DNA of 20,737 nt from the NCBI GenBank assembly GCA_016280345.1, contig JAEEGN010000111.1, positions 1 to 20,737 on the forward strand, read 5' to 3'. Shown here one piece after another: positions 14,123 through 20,737 of this stretch. Position numbers and translations under genes: made by a program. Positions within the stretch are counted from its first letter, which is position 1. Every line of letters begins with the position of its first letter. The notes below the pieces were generated by a model, which worked only from the letters and a program-made list of their open reading frames with translations, did not search any database and was not told the DNA's origin. This stretch comes from Selenomonadaceae bacterium (GTDB lineage Bacteria > Bacillota > Negativicutes > Selenomonadales > Selenomonadaceae).

Positions 14123-14568
14123 TGTTATTACCGAAGAGAGTGAAATACCGCAAGCAGTTTCGCGGCCGCATGAAGGGCAAAGCGCATCGCGGCAACACGG
14201 TGGCGCATGGCTCCTTTGGCCTTATGGCGTTGGAGCCGGCCTGGATCACGAATCGTCAGATTGAGGCGGCCCGTATCGCGATGACGCGTTACATCAAGCG
14301 CGGCGGTCAGGTCTGGATCAAGATTTTCCCGGACAAGCCTGTCACGGCGAAGCCGGCGGAGACCCGTATGGGCAGCGGCAAGGGGTCGCCGGAGTACTGG
14401 GTGGCCGTTGTGAAGCCGGGTCGCATCCTCTTTGAGATGGACGGCATTTCTGAGGAAGTCGCGAAAGAAGCGATGCGCCTGGCCGGTCATAAGCTTCCGA
14501 TCAAGACGAAGTTTGTGAAGCGCGAGGAGGACCAGCAGAAAGAGGGCGGTGAAGTAAATGAAGGTTAA
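14122..14568 (+). CDS. rplP: 50S ribosomal protein L16
   Basis: L16 is needed for the A-site tRNA pocket of the large subunit. The 148-residue protein opens LLPKRVKYRKQFRGRMKG and contains GSFGLMALEPAWITNRQIEAAR and GSGKGSPEYWVAVVKPGR. It overlaps rpsC by one base and its end overlaps rpmC by 11 nt, so expression of the three is likely coupled. Confidence 0.97.
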   Translation: MLLPKRVKYRKQFRGRMKGKAHRGNTVAHGSFGLMALEPAWITNRQIEAARIAMTRYIKRGGQVWIKIFPDKPVTAKPAETRMGSGKGSPEYWVAVVKPGRILFEMDGISEEVAKEAMRLAGHKLPIKTKFVKREEDQQKEGGEVNEG

Positions 14569-14752
14569 TGAGATACGTGATATGAGTGCTGGAGAACTTA
14601 ACCAGAAAGTTGCTTCCCTGAAAGAAGAGCTGTTCAACCTCCGGTTTCAGCTCGCCACTGGCCAGCTCGAGAATCCTATGCGTATCCGGGAAGTCAAGAA
14701 GACGATTGCCCGGATCAAGACAGTCCAGCGTGAACAGGAACTCAAGGCGTAA
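14558..14752 (+). CDS. rpmC: 50S ribosomal protein L29
   Basis: L29 is a small helical protein at the tunnel exit next to L23. The 64 residues have the usual two helices, with EIRDMSAGELNQKVASLKEE and LFNLRFQLATGQLENPMRIR. It starts inside the last codons of rplP, at the ATG 14558. Confidence 0.96.
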   Translation: MKVNEIRDMSAGELNQKVASLKEELFNLRFQLATGQLENPMRIREVKKTIARIKTVQREQELKA

Positions 14753-14780
14753 ATGATATGCATAGGAAGGAGGTCTCTTG

Positions 14781-15038
14781 ATGAACGAGAGAAATGACCG
14801 CAAGACGAGAATCGGTAAGGTCGTCAGCGATAAGATGGACAAGACCGTTGTGGTTGCCGTGGTTGATCTGGAGCAGCATAAGCTTTACAAGAAAGCGGTC
14901 AAGAAGACGGTCAAATTCAAGGCGCACGATGAAGAGAACGGCGCTCATGTCGGCGATACGGTTCAGATCATGGAGACGCGCCCGCTGTCCAAGGATAAGC
15001 GGTGGCGGGTCGTCAAGGTCGTGGAACGCGCGAAATGA
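14781..15038 (+). CDS. rpsQ: 30S ribosomal protein S17
   Basis: S17 binds the 5' domain of 16S rRNA early in assembly. The 85-residue protein has RIGKVVSDKMDKTVVVAV and MKTRPLSK-like METRPLSKDKRWRVVKVVE. The start is ATG at 14781, with GGAAGGAGGT 6 nt upstream; a TTG precedes it directly. Confidence 0.97.
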   Translation: MNERNDRKTRIGKVVSDKMDKTVVVAVVDLEQHKLYKKAVKKTVKFKAHDEENGAHVGDTVQIMETRPLSKDKRWRVVKVVERAK

Positions 15039-15080
15039 TCGCTTTCATATACCTGATCAATTGGAAAAGGGGGTAGAACT

Positions 15081-15449
15081 ATGATCCAGCAGCAAACCAT
15101 GCTGAATGTTGGTGACAATACCGGCGCCAAGGAAATCATGTGCATCCGGGTCATGGGCGGTTCCTACCGCAAATATGCCAATATCGGCGATATCATCGTC
15201 GCTTCTGTAAAAGCTGCCGCTCCGGGCGGGATGGTCAAGAAGGGCGACGTCGTCAAGGCCGTTGTTGTCCGCAGTGTCAAGGGCCTGCGCCGTCCGGATG
15301 GTTCGTTCATCCGCTTCGATGAGAATGCGGCAGTCATCATCAAAGACGACAATACGCCGCGCGGAACGCGTATTTTCGGCCCGGTAGCCCGTGAGCTTCG
15401 TGAGAAGGATTTCATGAAGATCGTTTCGCTGGCTCCGGAAGTACTTTGA
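15081..15449 (+). CDS. rplN: 50S ribosomal protein L14
   Basis: L14 lies on the interface side of the large subunit and makes bridges B5 and B8. The 122 residues are standard, with LNVGDNTGAKEIMCIRVMGG, RRPDGSFIRFDENAAVIIKD and PRGTRIFGPVARELR. AAGGGGG precedes the ATG. Confidence 0.98.
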   Translation: MIQQQTMLNVGDNTGAKEIMCIRVMGGSYRKYANIGDIIVASVKAAAPGGMVKKGDVVKAVVVRSVKGLRRPDGSFIRFDENAAVIIKDDNTPRGTRIFGPVARELREKDFMKIVSLAPEVL

Positions 15450-15467
15450 GAGTGAGGAGGTGCTATT

Positions 15468-15803
15468 TTGTCGCTGAATAATCATCTGCATGTCAAGAAG
15501 GGCGATACGGTCGTTGTATTGTCCGGCAAAGATAAAGGCCAGCAGGGAAAGATCATCCTGGCGATGCCGAAGAAATCCAAGGTTGTCGTCGAGGGTATCA
15601 ACAAGGTGAAGCGTCATACGAAGCCGAGCCAGAAAGCGCCGCAGGGCGGTATTCTTTCCAAGGAGGCGCCGATGGCCGCCTCGAAGGTCATGGTTGTCTG
15701 CCCGGCCTGCAAGAAGCCGACCCGTACCGGCAAGAAGCTTGTGAACGGCAAATTTGTCCGCGCCTGCAAGAAGTGCGGCGAGGTCATTGATGAGACGAAA
15801 TGA
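15468..15803 (+). CDS. rplX: 50S ribosomal protein L24, four-cysteine form
   Basis: L24 initiates assembly of the large subunit and lies at the tunnel exit. The N-terminal KOW motif (HVKKGDTVVVLSGKDKGQQG) is clear. The C-terminal part carries Cys78, Cys81, Cys100 and Cys103 in two CxxC pairs, consistent with a bound zinc; many L24 proteins, including that of Bacillus subtilis, lack these cysteines. The start is TTG at 15468 with GAGGAGG upstream. Length 111 is slightly over average. Confidence 0.96.
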   Translation: MSLNNHLHVKKGDTVVVLSGKDKGQQGKIILAMPKKSKVVVEGINKVKRHTKPSQKAPQGGILSKEAPMAASKVMVVCPACKKPTRTGKKLVNGKFVRACKKCGEVIDETK

Positions 15804-15823
15804 TGCGGAAAGGAGGAGAATGA

Positions 15824-16366
15824 TTGGTGGATAGATTACAGGAAAAGTACACGAAGGAAGTCATTCCTGAGCTCACGAAGAAATTCGGCTACAAGAACGT
15901 AATGCAGCTGCCGAAACTGGAGAAGGTCATCATCAACATGGGCGTTGGCGAAGCTGTTGGCAATCCCAAGGCGCTGGACGCGGCGGTCAATGATCTCACC
16001 ATTATTGCCGGCCAGAAGCCGGTCGTTACCCGGGCGAAGAAGTCCATCGCAACCTGGAAAATTCGTCAGGGCATGGCAATCGGTGCCAAGGTTACGCTTC
16101 GTGGCACTCGCATGTATCAGTTCCTCGATAAGTTCATGAACGTGGCTCTGCCGCGGGTTCGTGATTTTCACGGAGTCAGCGCCAAGGCATTTGATGGTCG
16201 CGGCAACTATTCTGTCGGCCTCAAGGAGCAGCTGATCTTTCCTGAAATAGACTACGATAAGATCGATAAGGTTCGTGGCATGAATGTTGTTATCGTCACA
16301 ACGGCGAAGACCGACGAGGAGGCCAGAGAGCTTCTGTCGCTCCTGGGTATGCCGTTCGGCGCTTGA
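15824..16366 (+). CDS. rplE: 50S ribosomal protein L5
   Basis: L5 belongs to the 5S RNA complex in the central protuberance. The 180 residues include YKNVMQLPKLEKVIINMGVGEA, LRGTRMYQFLDKF and DFHGVSAKAFDGRGNYSVGLKEQ. Two starts are possible, TTG at 15824 or GTG at 15827. I keep the first because AAAGGAGG lies 7 nt upstream. Confidence 0.97.
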   Translation: MVDRLQEKYTKEVIPELTKKFGYKNVMQLPKLEKVIINMGVGEAVGNPKALDAAVNDLTIIAGQKPVVTRAKKSIATWKIRQGMAIGAKVTLRGTRMYQFLDKFMNVALPRVRDFHGVSAKAFDGRGNYSVGLKEQLIFPEIDYDKIDKVRGMNVVIVTTAKTDEEARELLSLLGMPFGA

Positions 16367-16391
16367 TCGGGAGCAAAGGAGGTAACTGACT

Positions 16392-16577
16392 GTGGCCAAG
16401 AAGGCTATGATTGAGAAGTGGAGCCGCGAGCCGAAGTACAAGGTTCGCAAGTACAATCGTTGCAAGATTTGCGGTCGTCCGCATGCTTATATGAGAAAGT
16501 TTGATATGTGCCGTATCTGCTTCAGAGAGCAGAGCTACAAGGGCGCGATTCCTGGCGTTACGAAAGCCAGCTGGTAA
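16392..16577 (+). CDS. rpsN: 30S ribosomal protein S14, zinc-binding (type Z)
   Basis: The 61-residue form of S14, a head protein of the 30S subunit. Cys24, Cys27, Cys40 and Cys43 in CKIC and CRIC mark the zinc-binding (C+) type, unlike the longer zinc-free form of Proteobacteria. It starts with GTG at 16392 after AAAGGAGG. Confidence 0.97.
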   Translation: MAKKAMIEKWSREPKYKVRKYNRCKICGRPHAYMRKFDMCRICFREQSYKGAIPGVTKASW

Positions 16578-16612
16578 GACCTAAGCTTCGAAAGGAAGGA
16601 GGATATCGATTT

Positions 16613-17011
16613 ATGGTAATGACTGATCCTATTGCAGATATGCTGACCCGTGTGCGCAACGCGAATTCCGTTTTGCACGACAAGGTTGAGATTCCCGGTT
16701 CCAAGATCAAGAAAGCGATTGCCGCTGTCTTGAAGGAAGAAGGTTTCATCAAGGACTACACGTTCACTGAGAACGAGAAGCAGGGCGTCCTGACGCTGAC
16801 GCTGAAATATGGCCCGGAGCGCGAGAAGGTTATTTCCGGCATTAAGCGCATTTCCAAACCTGGTCTCCGCATGTACGCGAAGCATGCGGAGCTTCCCCGG
16901 GTGCTGGGCGGCCTCGGCATCGCCATCATTTCCACGTCCAGGGGGATTATGAGCGACAAGAAGGCCCGCAAGGCTGGCCTGGGCGGCGAGATTATCGCAT
17001 ACGTCTGGTAA
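16613..17011 (+). CDS. rpsH: 30S ribosomal protein S8
   Basis: S8 binds helix 21 of 16S rRNA and represses the spc operon in Escherichia coli. The 132-residue protein begins VMTDPIADMLTRVRNAN, the typical S8 start, and ends STSRGIMSDKKARKAGLGGEI. The ATG at 16613 is preferred to the open frame further upstream, which overlaps the S14 gene, since AAGGAGGAT lies just before it. Confidence 0.97.
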   Translation: MVMTDPIADMLTRVRNANSVLHDKVEIPGSKIKKAIAAVLKEEGFIKDYTFTENEKQGVLTLTLKYGPEREKVISGIKRISKPGLRMYAKHAELPRVLGGLGIAIISTSRGIMSDKKARKAGLGGEIIAYVW

Positions 17012-17035
17012 TGCAAGGAACTGGGAGGTATACAG

Positions 17036-17587
17036 ATGTCTAGAATTGGTAGAGCGCCAATCACGATTCCGTCAGGTGTGACGATTACGCTTGGCGATAA
17101 CAATAAAGTTACTGTCAAAGGCAAGAAGGGCGAGCTCAGCCGCGTTTGCCACAAGGATATTAAGATCACGGTGAAGGATGGCACCGTTACGGTCGAGCGT
17201 CCGTCAGAGGACAAGGTACACAAGTCCTTGCACGGACTGACCCGCACGCTGATCAACAATATGGTTGTAGGCGTGACGGAAGGCTTCACGAAGACGCTGG
17301 AGATCAACGGTGTCGGCTATCGCGCTGTCAAGCAGGGCAAGAACCTGCACCTGTCGCTGGGGTTCTCTCATCCAGTCATCGTTGAGCCGCCGCAGGGCAT
17401 TGAGCTGGATGCGCCGGCCGCGAACAAGATTATCATCACTGGCGCGGACAAGGAAGCCGTCGGCGGGATGGCGGCCAAGATCCGTTCGCTGAGGAAGCCG
17501 GAACCTTATAAGGGCAAGGGCATCAAATACGAGGGCGAGCACATCCGCCGCAAGGTCGGAAAGGCTGGCGCCAAGGGCAAGAAATAA
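17036..17587 (+). CDS. rplF: 50S ribosomal protein L6
   Basis: L6 lies close to the factor-binding base of the stalk. The 183 residues include SRIGRAPITIPSGV at the start, NMVVGVTEGFTKTLEINGVGYRA and the end signature PEPYKGKGIKYEGEHIRRKVGKA. The ATG follows GGGAGGT. Confidence 0.98.
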   Translation: MSRIGRAPITIPSGVTITLGDNNKVTVKGKKGELSRVCHKDIKITVKDGTVTVERPSEDKVHKSLHGLTRTLINNMVVGVTEGFTKTLEINGVGYRAVKQGKNLHLSLGFSHPVIVEPPQGIELDAPAANKIIITGADKEAVGGMAAKIRSLRKPEPYKGKGIKYEGEHIRRKVGKAGAKGKK

Positions 17588-17617
17588 AACCACTGACAGA
17601 GAAAGGAGTGAGTCGGC

Positions 17618-17977
17618 TTGCTTCATAAAGAGGATAAGAATAAGGCGCGTCGCAAGCGTCATCTCAGGGTCCGCAACCATATCTCCGGTACTCCTGAACG
17701 GCCGCGCCTCAATGTGTTCCGCAGCCTGAGCAATATCTACGCCCAGGTCATCGATGATCTGCACGGTGTGACGCTGGCGGCGGCGAGTTCCAAGGACAAA
17801 GGCTTCGATGCCTATGGTGGCAATATCGAGGCGGCGAAAAAAGTCGGTGAGGCGATTGCGAAGAAGGCTTTGGAAAAGGGCATCGAAACGGTCGTCTTCG
17901 ACCGCGGCGGCTATATCTATCATGGCCGGGTCGCGGCACTGGCGGAGGCGGCTCGCGAGGCTGGCCTGAAATTCTAA
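17618..17977 (+). CDS. rplR: 50S ribosomal protein L18
   Basis: L18 binds 5S rRNA together with L5. The 119-residue protein has the Arg/Lys-rich start KARRKRHLRVRNHISGTPERPRL and GYIYHGRVAALAEAAREAGL at the end. It starts with TTG at 17618, with GAAAGGAG 8 to 10 nt upstream. Confidence 0.97.
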   Translation: MLHKEDKNKARRKRHLRVRNHISGTPERPRLNVFRSLSNIYAQVIDDLHGVTLAAASSKDKGFDAYGGNIEAAKKVGEAIAKKALEKGIETVVFDRGGYIYHGRVAALAEAAREAGLKF

Positions 17978-17998
17978 AAAGGCAAAGGAGGTACATGA

Positions 17999-18499
17999 AT
18001 GGCTAGAATGGACAACGAGACTCCGGAGTTCCAGGAGAAAGTTGTGTATATAAATCGTGTGGCGAAAGTCGTCAAAGGCGGTCGCCGGTTCTCGTTCAGC
18101 GCGCTTGTCGTTGTCGGCAACCAGAAAGGCAAAGTCGGCGTCGGTCTGGGCAAGGCGAGTGAGGTTCCGGAAGCGATCCGCAAGGGCATCGAAGACGCCA
18201 AGAAGCATCTCATCGAGGTTGCCCTTCGCGAGCACACGATTCCGCATGAGATTATCGGTATTTTCGGCGCCGGACAGGTGCTCCTGAAGCCGGCGGCAAA
18301 AGGTACCGGCGTCATTGCCGGCGGTCCGGCGCGTGCGGTTCTTGAACTGGCAGGCATCCGTGACATCCTGACGAAGTCGCTGGGTTCTTCCAATCCGAAC
18401 AACATGGTCCGGGCCACGCTCACCGGCCTCAGCCAGCTCAAGAAAGCGGAGCGGGTCGCTGAGCTTCGCGGCAAGACGGTCCAGGAAATCTTGGGGTAA
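17999..18499 (+). CDS. rpsE: 30S ribosomal protein S5
   Basis: S5 guards decoding accuracy and lies at the mRNA entry. The 166 residues include VYINRVAKVVKGGRRFSFSA, whose loop (VKGGRR) is where spectinomycin resistance arises in other species and looks unaltered, and KAAKGTG-like KPAAKGTGVIAGGPARAVLE. The ATG at 17999 follows AAAGGAGGT. Confidence 0.97.
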   Translation: MARMDNETPEFQEKVVYINRVAKVVKGGRRFSFSALVVVGNQKGKVGVGLGKASEVPEAIRKGIEDAKKHLIEVALREHTIPHEIIGIFGAGQVLLKPAAKGTGVIAGGPARAVLELAGIRDILTKSLGSSNPNNMVRATLTGLSQLKKAERVAELRGKTVQEILG

Positions 18500-18512
18500 G
18501 GAGGACATTTCG

Positions 18513-18698
18513 ATGGCAAAGTTGAAAATCACCCTGACCCGTAGCCTGATCGGCCGTCCGGAAACGCAGCGGAAAACCGTGAAGTCGCTCGGTCTGGGCA
18601 AGCTCCATTCGTCGAACGTGCTGCCTGACAACGAGGCTATGCGCGGTCAGATTCACAAGGTCCGGCATCTTGTGACAGTCGAAGAAAACGAGGACTGA
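18513..18698 (+). CDS. rpmD: 50S ribosomal protein L30
   Basis: L30 is a small protein near the 5S RNA side of the large subunit. The 61 residues contain KITLTRSLIGRPETQRKTVK and GLGKLHSSNVLPDNEAMRGQI. It follows rpsE by 13 nt with GTAAGGAGG as the ribosome site. Confidence 0.96.
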   Translation: MAKLKITLTRSLIGRPETQRKTVKSLGLGKLHSSNVLPDNEAMRGQIHKVRHLVTVEENED

Positions 18699-18717
18699 GA
18701 GTAGGGAGGTGCAAGCG

Positions 18718-19158
18718 ATGAAATTGCATGAATTAACGCCGGCTCCGGGGGCCAGGAAAAATCGTGTCCGTAAGGGACGTGGCCTGGGCAGCGGCCTGGG
18801 AAAAACGGCGGGACGTGGCATGAAGGGCCAGAATTCCCGCTCTGGCGGCGGTGTCCGAACCGGCTTTGAGGGCGGCCAGATGCCTCTGTACCGCCGGCTT
18901 CCGAAGCGCGGCTTCAAGAATATTTTCGCCAAAGAGTTCGCTGAGGTTAACGTTTCCATGCTCAATCGTTTTGAGAATGGCGATATGGTCGATCCGGTGG
19001 CTCTGATTGAAAGCGGCATCCTGAAGAATGTTTGTGACGGCGTCCGCATCCTTGGCAATGGTGAGCTCACGAAGCAGCTGACGGTCCGGGCGAATGGATT
19101 TACGAAATCGGCAGAGGAAAAGATCACGGCGGCAGGCGGAAAAGTCGAGGTGATCTGA
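18718..19158 (+). CDS. rplO: 50S ribosomal protein L15
   Basis: L15 joins late in assembly of the large subunit. The 146-residue protein has MKLHELTPAPGARKNR, KGRGLGSGLGKTAGRGMKGQ and GFEGGQMPLYRRLPKRGF. The ATG at 18718 is chosen, since GGGAGGT lies 7 nt upstream; a GTG at 18709 falls in that site. Its stop directly abuts the secY start. Confidence 0.97.
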   Translation: MKLHELTPAPGARKNRVRKGRGLGSGLGKTAGRGMKGQNSRSGGGVRTGFEGGQMPLYRRLPKRGFKNIFAKEFAEVNVSMLNRFENGDMVDPVALIESGILKNVCDGVRILGNGELTKQLTVRANGFTKSAEEKITAAGGKVEVI

Positions 19159-20415
19159 GTGCTCCCAGCCCTTGCGAACATCTACCGGATTCCGGAGCTT
19201 AGACAGAAGATCACATTCACTCTGATCATGTTCGCTATTTTCCGGATGGGAACACACATCCCGGTTCCGGGCGTGAACCCGGCCGTTATAGAGCAGCTTT
19301 TCAACACAGGCAATCTCTTTGGTTTATTAGATTTGTTCTCTGGTGGTGCGCTGAGCAAGTTTTCCATCTTCGCGATGAGCATCACCCCTTATATCAATGC
19401 TTCCATCATCATACAGCTTTTGACGGTTGTCATCCCGACACTGGAGCAGTGGTCTAAGGAAGGGCAGGAAGGACATAAGAAAACGACGCAGGTCACGCGT
19501 TACCTCACTGTAGCGCTGGCATTTCTGCAAGCAATCGGCATGTCCTTTGGCCTGCGGGACGCGATCCTGAATCCGGGGATCGCCTCGGTCCTCATCATCG
19601 CAATCACGTTAACGGCGGGCACCGTATTCCTCATGTGGGTCGGTGAGCAGATTACGGCGCAGGGTGTTGGCAACGGCATCTCGCTCATAATTTTCGCCGG
19701 TATCGTGGCGGCGCTCCCGAAAAACCTGCAAAAGATTTACCAGTACCTACAGGCGGGGACAATCAACGGTTTCAATGTCGTCCTGTTTGTAACCATCGCG
19801 GTGGCCATGGTGGTATTCGTCATTCTGATCCATCAGGCGCATCGCCGTATCCCGATTTCCTATGCGAAACGTGTTGTTGGCCAGAGGGCCTATGGCGGGC
19901 ACTCCAGCCATATCCCGCTGAAGGTAAACCAGGCGGGAGTCATTCCAATCATCTTTGCGTCATCCGTGCTGATGTTTCCAGTAACCATTGCCCAGTTTGT
20001 TGATGTACCATGGGTAAAGACGTTCGCCGGTTATTTTGCGTGGGGGACGCCGCTACAGACGACTCTGTATGCAATCCTCATTTTGTTCTTCACGTATTTC
20101 TATACCGCGGTTACTGTAAAGATATCGGATATGGCAGAGAACCTGAAAAAATACGGTGGTTTTATTCCGGGCATTCGCCCAGGTAAACCAACGGAAGAAT
20201 ATTTAGATCATGTTCTGACGCGTATCACGTTAGCCGGCGCTTTCTTCCTGGCTTTCATCGCCATACTGCCGAATATGGTCGCAGGCGCGACGCATATTGA
20301 AGGTGTGTACTTTGGCGGTACGGCACTTCTGATCGTGGTTGGGGTTGCGCTCGACACGATGAAGCAGATTGAGGCGATGGTCGTGATGCGCCATTATCAA
20401 GGCTTCATGAAATAG
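19159..20415 (+). CDS. secY: Protein translocase subunit SecY
   Basis: SecY is the pore of the inner-membrane translocase with SecE and SecG. The 418-residue protein begins LANIYRIPELRQKITFTL, and shows about ten hydrophobic segments along its length. Conserved parts visible are the plug region after PVPGVNP, FGLLDLFSGGALSKFSIFAM, MGEQIT-like VGEQITAQGVGNGISL, and the cytoplasmic loop PGIRPGKPTEEYLDHVLTRI. The start is GTG at 19159, directly after the rplO stop and with GAGGTGATC upstream. The stop is TAG; read-through would meet a second TAG in this frame within 22 codons, so this is the true end. Confidence 0.98.
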   Translation: MLPALANIYRIPELRQKITFTLIMFAIFRMGTHIPVPGVNPAVIEQLFNTGNLFGLLDLFSGGALSKFSIFAMSITPYINASIIIQLLTVVIPTLEQWSKEGQEGHKKTTQVTRYLTVALAFLQAIGMSFGLRDAILNPGIASVLIIAITLTAGTVFLMWVGEQITAQGVGNGISLIIFAGIVAALPKNLQKIYQYLQAGTINGFNVVLFVTIAVAMVVFVILIHQAHRRIPISYAKRVVGQRAYGGHSSHIPLKVNQAGVIPIIFASSVLMFPVTIAQFVDVPWVKTFAGYFAWGTPLQTTLYAILILFFTYFYTAVTVKISDMAENLKKYGGFIPGIRPGKPTEEYLDHVLTRITLAGAFFLAFIAILPNMVAGATHIEGVYFGGTALLIVVGVALDTMKQIEAMVVMRHYQGFMK

Positions 20416-20425
20416 GGGGGAGAAG

Positions 20426-20737
20426 ATGTATATCCTGCTGATGGGGCCGCCTGGAGCCGGCAAGGGCACGCAGGCCGCTAGTCTGGTCAAAGAGTTCGAT
20501 ATCCCTCACATCTCGACCGGAGATATGTTCCGCGCGGCGGTGAAGGATGGGACAGAGCTCGGTAAAAAGGCAAAGGAGTGCATGGATGCCGGTGAGCTTG
20601 TTCCCGACGAGATCACGATTGGCATTGTTCGGGAGCGGCTGGCAAAGCCGGATTGCGCGAAGGGCTTCATCCTGGACGGCTTTCCCCGTACGGTTGAGCA
20701 GGCCAAGGCTCTGGACGAGATCCTGCGCGGCCTCTCA
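20426..20737 (+). CDS. adk: Adenylate kinase, N-terminal part (continues outside the window)
   Basis: Adenylate kinase balances AMP, ADP and ATP. Only the first 104 residues are present. The P-loop GPPGAGKGT is at 7-15, followed by HISTGDMFRAA (AMP-binding) and GFILDGFPRTVEQAKAL. The ATG at 20426 lies 10 nt after secY, with GGGGGAGAAG as the ribosome site. Placing adk after secY is the usual order in Firmicutes, with map and infA often next. Confidence 0.97.
   Translation, partial: MYILLMGPPGAGKGTQAASLVKEFDIPHISTGDMFRAAVKDGTELGKKAKECMDAGELVPDEITIGIVRERLAKPDCAKGFILDGFPRTVEQAKALDEILRGLS

Overview
The window is a bacterial chromosome segment of about 20.7 kb with moderately high GC. All genes lie on the + strand. 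Strong AAGGAGG ribosome sites, a four-cysteine (C+) S14, a UPF0735/PheB-type ACT protein and a YbxF-like L7Ae gene before rpsL all point to a Firmicute. The sequence style fits a Negativicutes or Clostridia lineage, but I cannot fix the genus.

Region 1 (1-1957): the 3' end of uvrC, then a free-standing divergent FtsZ homologue with its own promoter and a clear terminator. Region 2 (about 1976-4890): a threonine-branch operon of ACT-domain protein, hom and thrB, with thrB overlapping hom by 1 nt and no thrC in the window. Region 3 (4763-5186): 424 nt with no gene. It holds a terminator nested in a 15-bp inverted repeat, a 117-nt segment that folds as three hairpins inside a 10-bp closing stem, and one or two promoters for the genes that follow.

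Region 4 (5187-9834): the str operon, with the L7Ae-family gene, rpsL, rpsG, fusA and tuf, closed by a 15-bp terminator. Region 5 (9987-20737, running off the end): the merged S10-spc cluster in canonical order: rpsJ, rplC, rplD, rplW, rplB, rpsS, rplV, rpsC, rplP, rpmC, rpsQ, rplN, rplX, rplE, rpsN (type Z), rpsH, rplF, rplR, rpsE, rpmD, rplO, secY and the 5' part of adk. Gaps are short or overlapping, so these genes are probably co-transcribed. They build both ribosomal subunits, supply EF-G and EF-Tu, and encode the membrane channel for secreted proteins.

Most of the window is ordinary housekeeping DNA. The most surprising feature is an in-frame TAG that cuts rpsG (S7) exactly where a Gln codon is expected. 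It is a sequence error, a suppressed stop, or a split S7. Next are the FtsZ paralogue with a Thr-to-Val change in its GTP-binding signature loop, the structured non-coding region before the str operon, and the terminator-rich gap before rpsJ, in which I find no convincing promoter. I found no mobile element, CRISPR array, tRNA or rRNA.
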